From UTCFX2 sp963726375 (GTDB lineage: Bacteria > Chloroflexota > Anaerolineae > Anaerolineales > UBA4823): a stretch of DNA of 64,000 nt. The stretch spans positions 1 to 64,000 of the forward strand of contig CAVSCE010000006.1 of assembly GCA_963726375.1 (NCBI GenBank), given 5' to 3'. Of the stretch, positions 27,313 to 35,821 are shown one piece after another. Under the pieces are notes generated by a model. It was not told the origin of the DNA. It ran no database searches and saw only the letters and a program-made list of their open reading frames with translations. Position numbers and translations under genes: made by a program. Position 1 is the first letter of the stretch, and each line of letters begins with the position of its first letter.

Positions 27313-28153
27313 AAAACATGCGTTTCTATTATTTACCAAAGCGCCTACTCCTGGCTCGACGAAAACCCGGTTGACGACGGCCAGAGGCGGCATTTTCTCA
27401 CCGGAAGAAGCAGCGGATTTGTATCGGGTCATGCTCCTGGATGTAGCAGAAATTGGATTTATGGCTTTAAAAGAACTGAATGAATCGCATGATTCGGATG
27501 GGATCGAGCCAGACAGGTATGAGTTTACTGTCAGCTGCTCAACCGAATCTGACAGACCTGCCCTTGAACAGCTTTTTGATCAATCTGGTCCTTGGCCTGC
27601 CCAGATTCATTTTTTTCATGATCGCGGCAAGACATTTGACGATCATTTTGATGATGCATTCCGACAGCTTTTTGAAAAAGGCTTTCACTCAGTTGTTTCA
27701 ATTGGTGGGGATTTGCCCACGATGCCGGTGAATCATATCGTCCAGGCATTCCAATGGTTAGAGTATTTCCAATCGTTTTCAGATTGTGGGGGATTTGTCC
27801 AGGCGCCCTGCCAGGAGTGCGGAGTTTCACTGGTGGGATATACATCCAACACTCCAATCGACTCTAAAGGTGTGTTTTATAATCCCGAAGGGATACCTGC
27901 CCTGGATGCTTATATCCTAAAAGCCGCCCAGCGTGGTGTGCCGGTGGCTTCTTTGACTCCTGTAGCAGATGTAGATGATACACGTGACCTGGCGCATACA
28001 GTCTCGCTGCTAAATGCGATTGCCTACTCCAGTCAATTTCAACCAGGGCAGATGCTGGCTCACCGGACGCATGATTGGATTCGTCGGATGGGGGTTGTGA
28101 TCAGCACACCTCCCAATGCCGAGCATGATCCAAGGGAGAGCATCGATGCCTGA
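27302..28153 (+). CDS. DUF2064 (TIGR04282-type) glycosyltransferase-like protein
   Basis: A 283-residue protein with the nucleotidyl/glycosyltransferase-A fold. F-T-K-A-P-T-P-G-S-T-K-T-R-L at the N-terminus and S-I-G-G-D-L-P-T-M-P near the middle are family hallmarks; D-V-D-D-T-R-D-L near the end is the second. Members often occur with radical SAM enzymes and have been annotated as rSAM/selenodomain-associated transferases, but no reaction is assigned. I chose ATG 27302, inside the end of oxidoreductase 3, since the conserved sequence starts there. A possible job is making or attaching a nucleotide or sugar group for a cofactor used by the cluster. Confidence 0.78.
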   Translation: MTGKKHAFLLFTKAPTPGSTKTRLTTARGGIFSPEEAADLYRVMLLDVAEIGFMALKELNESHDSDGIEPDRYEFTVSCSTESDRPALEQLFDQSGPWPAQIHFFHDRGKTFDDHFDDAFRQLFEKGFHSVVSIGGDLPTMPVNHIVQAFQWLEYFQSFSDCGGFVQAPCQECGVSLVGYTSNTPIDSKGVFYNPEGIPALDAYILKAAQRGVPVASLTPVADVDDTRDLAHTVSLLNAIAYSSQFQPGQMLAHRTHDWIRRMGVVISTPPNAEHDPRESIDA

Positions 28154-29207
28154 AATTGAATTGGCTGTGGAACGCTGTACAGGCTGCGGGCTTTGCGAGG
28201 CATTTTGCCCGGTAAATGTATTCGAGATGATTCAAGTAGATGGGCATCTGCTGCCAAGCGCCGTACGGGTGCAGGATTGTTGGGCGTGCGATACATGCGT
28301 GGGACAGTGTCCCACCGGAGCACTTCGGGTCGTTGAACCGGACGATAAGCGAAAAATTGGATTTTCAGAAGGCAGTATTTATTCCAAGAAAGATCAATTT
28401 AAGGAATCAGTTAGCCTGACTGCAGAAGAAAAAGAAGAACTGAAAACCTGGTCAGAGACACTCATGAGAGTTTTATGCCTGCGCTGGAGTCCTGTGGCAA
28501 TTAATCTGCTTCCTCGAGGAGCCAGGATGCCGGATGCTCCAATGCCCAGAGAAAAGCTGCGGTACTGCCAATCGCTCATGGCAGCTCGACGAGGAAAAAC
28601 TTTGCTGATGCCAGCGAGCTGCCATGCCTGTCCAGACGGGACATCGATATTAGGCCTGACGGAAATTCCTTCGAAATTGGCCAGTGGTGAGCTCTACATT
28701 CGATTTGGAAAACTAGCTACGATTGAAGCAGCAAAACAGATGGTCGCTGAACGTCCCAGGTTGGAACAACGCTCGAACCTTGCAACACTTGTCGCCCCAT
28801 TAGCCGAAGCTGTTCTTTTCCCGGATATCATAGCAGTTATAGCGCAGCCTGAGCAGATGATGTGGTTGTGTATGGCAGCGTCATTTTACACTGGCAAACG
28901 TTTCGAGTTTAAGGTGAGCGGCTATAATGCTCAATGTGTTGAGACAACATTGATCCCATACATTACTAAAGGGATCAATATCTCGTTTGGCTGCTACGGT
29001 TGCCGCGCAAGCTCAGATATCAGTGATGACATGATGTTTATGGGTATTCACAGCGCGAAGATGCCCGCGCTGATCCGCGGCCTGGAGGGATTAGGAAGGA
29101 AAGCTATCCCAGAATTCCAGGAACAAGATTTATCTGCCGCCATTAACATGATTTATGATAGGATAAAAACATGGAAAGGCAGAGGACTACTAAAGAATAT
29201 AAATTAA
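28146..29207 (+). CDS. Ferredoxin-DUF169 fusion protein
   Basis: About 353 residues. The N-terminus is a two-cluster ferredoxin: C-T-G-C-G-L-C-E-A-F-C-P and C-W-A-C-D-T-C-V-G-Q-C-P. A linker leads to a DUF169 (COG2043) domain starting at L-R-W-S-P-V-A-I-N-L-L, with several conserved Cys, including A-S-C-H-A-C-P and F-G-C-Y-G-C-R. DUF169 proteins are common in anaerobes and archaea with Fe-S and one-carbon enzymes, but their function is not known. The ferredoxin fusion suggests that electrons are delivered to whatever this domain binds. ATG 28146 overlaps the previous gene by 8 bases; the end overlaps the flavoredoxin gene by 37. Confidence 0.83.
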   Translation: MPEIELAVERCTGCGLCEAFCPVNVFEMIQVDGHLLPSAVRVQDCWACDTCVGQCPTGALRVVEPDDKRKIGFSEGSIYSKKDQFKESVSLTAEEKEELKTWSETLMRVLCLRWSPVAINLLPRGARMPDAPMPREKLRYCQSLMAARRGKTLLMPASCHACPDGTSILGLTEIPSKLASGELYIRFGKLATIEAAKQMVAERPRLEQRSNLATLVAPLAEAVLFPDIIAVIAQPEQMMWLCMAASFYTGKRFEFKVSGYNAQCVETTLIPYITKGINISFGCYGCRASSDISDDMMFMGIHSAKMPALIRGLEGLGRKAIPEFQEQDLSAAINMIYDRIKTWKGRGLLKNIN

Positions 29208-29722
29208 TTGAGAATCGTCAAATTGCAGCCCTGCTCAATCCTCGTCCGGCGGTGCTGGTCACTTGCTGCAATCGATCCCTAGTACCTAATGTAATTACAG
29301 TTGCATGGCATACGCCGCTTTCGCACGATCCCCCCTTATTAGGAATCAGTATAGATTTAAGGCGATATTCAAATGAGCTAATCCGATTCCAGCAGGAATT
29401 TGTCATAAACGTCGTCTCAAAGGAATTCCAATCGGCAATCGAATGCTGCGGAAGCAAATCTGGTCGGGATGCAGACAAATTTACCGCTGCTGGTATAGAT
29501 ATTCAGCCTGCAAATTATGTCCGCCCGCCGGTCATCGTCGGGGCGCTAGCTTATTTGGAATGCAATGTCGTAGATGAACTGCAGACGGGAGATCATACGT
29601 TTTTCATTGGAAAAGTCGTATACGCTGAAGCGCAGGTCGATTGTTTCTTGGATGGTTGGGAGCAGCCAGAAGGGCAAGTATTGCTTTGCATTCAGCGCGA
29701 CCGGTTTGGGAGCTGGACATAG
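29171..29722 (+). CDS. Flavoredoxin/flavin reductase-like FMN-binding protein
   Basis: A 183-residue split-barrel flavoprotein. P-R-P-A-V-L-V-T-C-C-N, P-N-V-I-T-V-A-W-H-T-P-L-S and the F-V-I-N-V-V-S-K-E segment match flavoredoxins, which carry electrons between ferredoxins or hydrogenases and reductases in anaerobes. It starts 37 bases before the end of the ferredoxin-DUF169 gene, so the two are translationally coupled and may form an electron relay. No membrane segment or signal is present. Confidence 0.85.
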   Translation: MERQRTTKEYKLIENRQIAALLNPRPAVLVTCCNRSLVPNVITVAWHTPLSHDPPLLGISIDLRRYSNELIRFQQEFVINVVSKEFQSAIECCGSKSGRDADKFTAAGIDIQPANYVRPPVIVGALAYLECNVVDELQTGDHTFFIGKVVYAEAQVDCFLDGWEQPEGQVLLCIQRDRFGSWT

Positions 29723-29731
29723 AGTGTGACC

Positions 29732-30163
29732 ATGGAAAAGTTCCAGTTAAGATATGGAATTGAAACTGATCGCTTAAATCTGCAGAAGCTTCTGGCAGAG
29801 AATGATATGGAAACGGAAATCGAACCCGCCGAATTCTTGCTTGTCCTTTCTCTCGGTAACCTGATAGGGACCGCTCGATTGGAAAGGGAGCAGGGGAGTT
29901 TTTACCTTCGGCCGGTCGTCGTCGACGCAAATTTTCAAGGCCAGGGTGTTGGACGCCTGTTGATACACGAGATTTCCAGCGGACTGCCGGAGCTGAGTGT
30001 GGTTTCGAGAGGCCAATCTGTGGGTTTTTATGCAAAATTGGGATTTGAACCGATCTCCTGGACACAAATTCCAAATCGTTATCGTGAGGAGTGCGCGGTT
30101 TGCTTAGACCGCGGAACATGTCAGCCAGTTCCGATGATTTTGTATCGGCATGGAACGAGGTGA
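29732..30163 (+). CDS. GNAT-family acetyltransferase with Cys-rich tail
   Basis: A 143-residue GNAT protein. The acetyl-CoA-binding motif is V-V-V-D-A-N-F-Q-G-Q-G-V-G-R-L-L, and S-V-G-F-Y-A-K-L-G-F is the usual C-terminal strand-helix unit. It ends with C-A-V-C-L-D-R-G-T-C-Q-P, a Cys set that could bind metal or a cluster, unusual for a plain GNAT. The start may be GTG 29726 or ATG 29732; I favour the ATG, with AGAG 7 bases upstream. It lies 9 bases after the flavoredoxin gene and belongs to the same operon; its substrate is unknown. Confidence 0.75.
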   Translation: MEKFQLRYGIETDRLNLQKLLAENDMETEIEPAEFLLVLSLGNLIGTARLEREQGSFYLRPVVVDANFQGQGVGRLLIHEISSGLPELSVVSRGQSVGFYAKLGFEPISWTQIPNRYREECAVCLDRGTCQPVPMILYRHGTR

Positions 30164-30283
30164 AGTTACGCGAAAATATTTCTAAAAAAAATGACCGTGA
30201 TGCGTTTTTGACTACCAAATGCGAAATTGGTTTTATAAGTTCTTATTCTGAGAAATTTTCAAAATTTATATAGTGAGGAATGA

Positions 30284-30930
30284 ATGGAAAAACTCCAGAT
30301 GTTACTGGAACTTTCAGCGCAGAGGCATACTCATCTCTGCCCTCGGCAGGTATTAGGTGTCCGGATGGGGATGTTGGCTGGTGAGGTTCTTGGATTGGAT
30401 TTACCTCAAAAAGATAAACGGGTGTTTACCTTCGCTGAATCGGACGGTTGTGGCACCGGAGGAATATCGGTTGCATCCGGCTGCAGCATCGACCGCCGGA
30501 CATTAAGGGTAGTGGATTATGGAAAACTTGCGGCAACTTTTGTTGATACTTTGAAGGATGAAGCGGTTCGGATAATCCCGCACCCCGATTGTAGGGAAGA
30601 AGCGTTGCCAATAATCAGGAGAACGGAGATCGCTGGCATAAACAACTCAAGGCTTATCAGATGATGGAAGTTGAACAGCTGTTTTCAGTTCAAAGAGTCT
30701 ATCTAACTGTCTCACTTGAAAAAATTATCAGCAAACACGGACTTCGTGTGCTCTGCAGCAAATGTTGTGAGGAAATCACGAATGAACGAGAGATAATTAT
30801 AGATGGTATTACCTTCTGCCGCTCTTGTGCAGGAAAATCATATTTCTCCTTGTTATCCGATGACCAATCTGTGGAAGAGAAGCTGCCGGAAGAGATTGGA
30901 TTTTACAAAAAAGCTGCCCTAAAATCCTGA
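30284..30930 (+). CDS. FmdE-like protein with C-terminal zinc ribbon (frameshifted)
   Basis: Related to FmdE/FwdE, a protein associated with formylmethanofuran dehydrogenase. The N-terminal half has H-T-H-L-C-P-R-Q-V-L-G-V-R-M-G and E-S-D-G-C-G-T-G-G-I, which carry the conserved His/Cys metal site. The frame shifts near 30605; reading on gives D-R-W-H-K-Q-L-K-A-Y-Q-M-M and a C-terminal zinc ribbon (C-S-K-C-C-E-E...F-C-R-S-C-A). Merged length is about 215 residues, normal for the family. FmdE-like genes are widespread outside methanogens near molybdenum enzymes, where their role is not settled; its place at the end of this Mo/W cluster fits that pattern. Confidence 0.8.
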
Positions 30931-31005
30931 AATTCGATCCTGTAGTACAACCTGCCAAAATAAGTCTTGCATCTTGATTTTCCGAAAGACCTATATTAAG
31001 ATATC

Positions 31006-31044
31006 GTAATACCACATATATCTATTAGAGATGTGTGGTATTAC
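31006..31044 (+). promoter_or_regulatory. Palindromic site upstream of the RpiR regulator
   Basis: GTAATACCACA (31006-31016) and TGTGGTATTAC (31034-31044) are perfect 11-bp arms around a 17-nt centre. A TATATT hexamer at 30992-30997 lies just upstream, so the palindrome covers the likely transcript start, where a repressor would bind. It could also act as a hairpin terminator of the redox cluster, though no T-run follows. I prefer an operator for the RpiR protein encoded 66 bases downstream. Confidence 0.55.
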
Positions 31045-31109
31045 AACAGGTTTTATGTTTTTCAATATCCATTATTAAGTCCTTCGATAAGGTATTCACG
31101 AATTAATAA

Positions 31110-31963
31110 ATGAGCAACAAAGGAAATATTCCGCATTCACTTTCGAAAATTCGTGGAATACTACCTTCACTCTCGACTTCAGAAGCTCGAGTTGGCAGCT
31201 GGATACTCTCATTTCCTGAAAAAGTCATCCATCTTTCGATGGCAGAACTGGCTCAAGAATGTTCAGTCAGTGATACAAGTGTGCTTCGTTTCTGCCGAAA
31301 TGCCGGATTTCAAGGATACACCGATTTAAAAATCGCTCTCGCTATGGATTTGGCAACACCGATCCAGATGGTTCACGATTCGATTCGCGAATCCGATGAC
31401 GAAGCGACCATGACGCGCAAAGTCTTCCTTTCGAATATCCAGGCGATCCAGGATATGCTGGAAATGATTGATATGCCGGCGCTTATCCGCGCAGTTGACC
31501 TTTTGGAAAGCGCGAACTGGATTTACTTTTTGGAGTGGGGACATCGAGCCCAATAGTTCAGGATATGTATAATAAGCTTTTCAGGTTGGGGCTGAATACC
31601 CGCTTTCAGACCGACTCATATCTGCAGTTGATGGAAGCGGCGCTCTTGAAGGACGGAGATGTTGCCCTTGGGATTTCCCAATCAGGAAGTTCAACGGACC
31701 CTATCTTGACAATGCAGCTAGCAAAACAAAATGGAGCAAGCACGATATGTATAACCGGGAATGTTCGTTCTCCAATAACTGATTATGCGGACATTACCTT
31801 GCTAAGCGTCTCTCATGAAACTCGCCCTGAGGCTATCGCTTCTCGCATAGCGCAAAGTACAATTATCGATGCTATTTATGTTATCCTGTCCATGCGGAAT
31901 ATCCCGGTGACCATAATCAATGAGCAGCGTATTTGGGATGCAGTCATATCAAAAACGATATAA
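31110..31963 (+). CDS. RpiR/MurR-family regulator, HTH plus SIS domain (frameshifted)
   Basis: Sugar-phosphate-responsive regulator. Residues about 1-80 are the RpiR helix-turn-helix (M-A-E-L-A-Q-E-C-S-V-S-D-T-S-V-L-R-F-C-R). After a frame shift near 31530, the SIS domain follows, with G-I-S-Q-S-G-S-S-T-D-P as the phosphosugar-binding loop. Merged length is about 284 residues, as expected. The shift lies in a G-rich run, which suggests a base-call error. Directly downstream are MtnA and MtnK, so it probably controls methylthioribose or related sugar salvage, sensing a sugar phosphate. The palindrome at 31006-31044 is its likely site. Confidence 0.85.
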
Positions 31964-31990
31964 TTTGAAGAAAAATGGGAGGAAATTATC

Positions 31991-33110
31991 ATGAATGTAT
32001 ACGGGAAACACTATCGAACAGTATGGTTGTGTGAAAAAGATTCGACAATTGTCCAGATCATTGATCAGCGGTTCCTGCCATTTAAATTCATTATTGAAGA
32101 TCTGCTTTCAGTTGATGATGTTGCGGTAGCTATTAAGGATATGCATGCCAGAGGAGCAGGATTGATCGGGGCTTTGGCTGGCTATGGGATGTATCTGGCA
32201 GCTCTGCAAGCCCCACACAATTCAGATGATGCTCACATTGAGTCAGTAAATGCAGACGGTGAGAAGCTGAAAGCCACCCGTCCTACAGCAGTTAACCTTG
32301 AATGGGCCGTTCAGCGTCAGCTTGATGCGATTTCTTCGGTTCGAGGGTATGCTGCAAGGGTAGACAGAGCACGCGAGTTGGCGGTGATCATTGCAGATGA
32401 AGATGCTGAGTTCTGCAGGCGGATAGGAGAGCATGGTTTAGCAATCATAAAAGAGATCCACTTGCGGAAGAACGGTGCAATTGTGAACATCTTGACACAT
32501 TGCAATGCAGGCTGGTTAGCCTTTGTCGATTACGGAACTGCTACATCGCCAATTTATGCGGCCCACGAGCAGGGGATTCCCGTGCATGTTTGGGTTGATG
32601 AGACCCGACCCAGAAATCAAGGTGCTCGCTTGACCGCATGGGAATTGACCCAGCACGGCGTCCCCAATACTTTGATCGCAGATAATGTCGGTGGACACTT
32701 GATGCAGCATGGGATGGTGGATATGGTTATCACCGGCGCTGACCGGGTGACATACACAGGAGATGTTGCAAATAAGATCGGTAACGTACTTAAAGGCGCT
32801 GGCTGCATTTGATAACCAGGTTCCATTTTACACTGCGTTGCCTTCATCAACTTTCGACTGGATTATTATGGACGGAGTGCGGGAAATCCCGGTGGAGCAA
32901 AGAGATGCCACAGAAGTAAAATATATTGAAGGGATTCATAACGGCGAGATAACAAGCGTTTTGCTGACAGAAGAAAATGGAAAGGCAGCAAATTTCGCTT
33001 TTGATGTCACGCCGGCCAGGTTAGTCACCGGGTTGATCACAGAACGAGGGATCTGCAAGGCTTCTGCGGATGGGGTGTTCAGCTTATATCCAGAAAAGCA
33101 AAAAAACTAA
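31991..33110 (+). CDS. mtnA: S-methyl-5-thioribose-1-phosphate isomerase (frameshifted)
   Basis: Converts 5-methylthioribose 1-phosphate to the ribulose form in methionine salvage. The family active-site residues are visible: the Cys in L-T-H-C-N-A-G-W-L-A and the Asp in I-T-G-A-D-R-V. R-G-A-G-L-I-G near residue 55 and A-N-K-I-G are further family signatures. The frame shifts near 32795, and the next frame gives the normal C-terminus (Y-L-K-A-L-A-A-F-D-N-Q-V-P-F-Y). Length is about 373 residues. Ribose-1,5-bisphosphate isomerase is a close relative, but the adjacent MtnK favours the MtnA role. GGAGG upstream supports the start. Confidence 0.87.
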
Positions 33111-33150
33111 GGTTTTGGAATTCATCGAATAATTTCAAAGGAGTTCTTCC

Positions 33151-34409
33151 ATGGAATACCAACCACTTAAAGAAGGCACCATATTGAGCTACTGTAAAAC
33201 AAAGGCCTGCGCTGGAAGAGAGGGTGTCAAAAGGTGAGCCGTATACGATAAAAGAAATCGGCGACGGCAATCTAAACCTTGTCTTTATCTTGAATTCTGA
33301 AAAGGACGAGAAATCCTCGTTTGTATTAAAGCAGGCTTTGCCTTATCTGCGTGTAGTTGGCGATTCATGGCCTCTCACTCGATTTCGCATGCGGTTTGAA
33401 ATCGGGGGCGCTTCTTCTTTACAACAGGCTTGTACCTGGACTTGCGCCCGATGTGTACGATTATGATGATGAAATGTCGGCAGTTGCGATGGAATATCTT
33501 GGGAAACATGAGGTCATGAGAAAACCTTTAGTTGCCCGAGTTCGATTTCCCCATTTTGTCGATCATATCACCACATTTCTCTCGTCCACCCTTTTCTTTA
33601 CTTCAGATCTTTATCTGAACGGTCCGGATAAAAAAGCCTTACAGGAAAAATTCATAAATCCCGAGCTCTGCAAGATCCAGGAAGACTTTGTCTTTACGCA
33701 TCCGTACATGGAAGCACCGGAAAATAACTGGAATCCACTCCTGGATGCTGAAGTAAAAGCAGTGCGAAGCAATCCTCAATTGAAAGTGATTTTTGCTGAT
33801 ATCAAAGAGTCCTATATGACTCACGCACAGGCATTGATCCACAGCGACATGCACACCGGCTCCATCATGGTCAATCAAGATGAGACTCGCGTAATCGATC
33901 CGGAGTTCGCTTTCTTTGGCCCGATTGGATATGATATTGGTGCTTTGCTTGCAAATCTGGTAATCAATTATCTAACCCATTTCGTTCATACGCCGGACCC
34001 GGTAGAACGAGCCAGCTTCCAATCCTATCTTCTCGAAACCATCCGAAGTGTCTGGCTTGAATTCGCCCGAAAATTTGATGAATTGTGGCAGAATAATAAT
34101 CATGGAGATTTAGCGCCTGACGCATATTGGGATTTTCCAGGTGGTCAGCAGGCTTTTACCGAGTTTCGACGTCGATATATTGAAAACCTGTTTCACGATA
34201 CGGTTTCACATGCTGCGACAAAAATTTTACGCAGAATGATGGGCATTGTCTCGGTATGGGATATTACTGTAATAAAAGATATGGAAAAGCGTGCAGTAGC
34301 AGAAAGACTGGCGATTCAGATTGGTTGCCGTTGGGCATTGGAAAGAGAAAAAATCAAGACGATTGATGATTTTATCTCCATAGTTGTAGAAGAATCCCAA
34401 CATGTTTAA
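33151..34409 (+). CDS. mtnK: 5-methylthioribose kinase (frameshifted)
   Basis: Phosphorylates 5-methylthioribose, feeding MtnA. It starts at ATG 33151 after AAAGGAG, with the usual Y-Q-P-L-K-E-G-T-I-L opening. E-I-G-D-G-N-L-N-L-V-F is the nucleotide loop, H-S-D-M-H-T-G-S-I-M the catalytic loop and D-P-E-F-A-F-F-G-P-I-G-Y-D-I-G the metal site, as in known MtnK. The frame shifts twice near the start, around 33215 and 33405. Merged length is about 420 residues. It is one of the most clearly identified genes in the block, and with MtnA defines the first two steps of the salvage route. Confidence 0.9.
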
Positions 34410-34432
34410 GCTGATTGTCCTATAATTGGTAC

Positions 34433-34488
34433 TTGATTATTGTGTTATGCGTTGATAAAATAGTGTTACATTCGTGAATAATATTCAC
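34433..34488 (+). promoter_or_regulatory. Promoter with overlapping operator before the lipoprotein-transporter genes
   Basis: TTGATT (34433-34438), a 17-bp spacer and TAAAAT (34456-34461) form a good sigma70 promoter. Directly after it lies GTGAATAATATTCAC (34474-34488), a perfect 7-bp inverted repeat centred on one base, covering the likely transcript start. This layout is typical of repressor control. Confidence 0.55.
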
Positions 34489-34790
34489 AAATGTCAGATC
34501 AGATTAGTCTCATCTCAGCAATGAACCGAGTCGAAGAGTTGATAGAGACGCTGCCAGGAATCCCTTTGTTGATCTGCTTCGTGTGTGATTTTTCTGATCA
34601 CCTTTCAGAGGGTGCAGGCAGGTTATTCAGATTTCTTCTCCATAAAAACAAAATGACTTGTCGGTCATTACCGCAAATTTGGAATAGGATCCATGCCTCT
34701 GGCATGGATTCCCTGCTTAACGGTCAAATTGGTAGATTATCTGCAGGCATAAAAAGCTGATTTCTCGAAAAAAGAAGAAGAGGATTTCCA
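34489..34790. other. Untranslated region with a compact hairpin
   Basis: No gene is supported; an open frame at 34491-34760 shows no recognisable domain. GGATCCATGCC (34687-34697) and GGCATGGATTCC (34701-34712) form an 11-bp hairpin with a 3-nt loop and no T-run. It may be a structured leader element. A purine-rich stretch (AGAAGAAGAGG) before 34791 provides the ribosome binding site for the next gene. Confidence 0.4.
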
Positions 34791-35818
34791 ATGAAACCAA
34801 ATAAAACGCCGTCGATCATATTTTACGCGCTCATAATCGCTCTTAGTTTAAGCTTCATGTGGTGGGGGTAGCAAAGCGGTTGAGCCGCCAGGAGTCACAA
34901 TCATTGCTGGAGATGTCCAGGTTAATGGTGCTGCAGCAACCAATAATACCTTGGTCGACGCCGCGGCCAAGGTCGCAACGGGTACTGACAGCCGAGGTCT
35001 GCTTACGTATGCAGACGGATCTTCAATCACACTGGAACCTGAATCAGAAGTCATTTTGACTGAAGCAGCAGAAGGTGTATCGTTCACTATAAACAAAGGG
35101 AAAGTCTGGGTTGCTTCGAATGCCAATCCATTCACCGTGGATGCTGGTGGACCAAAAGCCAGCGGCAAAAATGTTAGTTTCTCCGTCAGCGCGCGGCAGC
35201 AGCGATACCACCGTGTCCGCGAGCGGTGCATCGGTGAAGTTCAGCGCTGGGGGTTCTGAGGTTGAAATTCCATCCGGACAATTTTCAGTATCATCAGGTG
35301 GAGCAGCCCCGTCCGCTCCGGCAGCAATCGAAGTAAACAATGCGGCTCGCTTTGAGTTAACCGGGGAGGCTTATATATATTTTGTCGATCCGGAAGGTAG
35401 AGCGATTGGTTATCACCCCACAGCCGAATATCCTGTCTACCAGATTCCCGACGGTTTTTATTCTGGTAAAGCTGGTCGACCCCAGGTTATTGGCGTTCCG
35501 AACCTTTCCGCTGGTGAATGTACAGTCATGCTTGTAGCAGTGAACAACCAGACTTCCTGGAAAATGACTTTTGAGTTTGCTGGTAAAGACCTTGTTTTTG
35601 AAGGCCCAGAAAAAAGCTCCTCCATTACCTGGGGAACCCCGACTGGAATCACGATAAACCTGAGGTTTGACGATCAAGGAAATCCGATTCCAGAAGTCAG
35701 CAATACCTGGACGCTTTACGGCAATCCGAGAGGGGTTGCATATACGCTTGAAAACAGCATGAAGCGTGCGGATATGAATTTTGGGACTATTCCTCCAGCA
35801 TGGCTTGGACTTCAATAG
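34791..35818 (+). CDS. Secreted FecR-like lipoprotein (frameshifted)
   Basis: The start at ATG 34791 gives M-K-P-N-K-T-P-S-I-I-F-Y-A-L-I-I, a signal peptide. One base shift near 34855 turns the next residues into L-S-S-C-G-G-G, a lipobox, so this is probably a lipoprotein. The mature part has a FecR-like beta-fold: T-I-I-A-G-D-V-Q-V-N-G, T-G-T-D-S-R-G-L-L-T-Y-A-D-G-S-S and S-F-T-I-N-K-G-K-V-W-V. A further shift lies near 35190. The C-terminal 150 residues are a second beta-rich domain I do not recognise. It probably acts at the cell surface; the neighbouring nucleotidase-like lipoprotein is 0-3 bases downstream. Confidence 0.65.
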
Positions 35819-35821
35819 TTG

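Noticed and set aside
34491..34760. An 89-codon open frame between mtnK and the lipoprotein gene.
   Set aside because: No domain is recognisable, the start overlaps the end of a palindrome, and the frame contains a hairpin; it is more likely untranslated leader.
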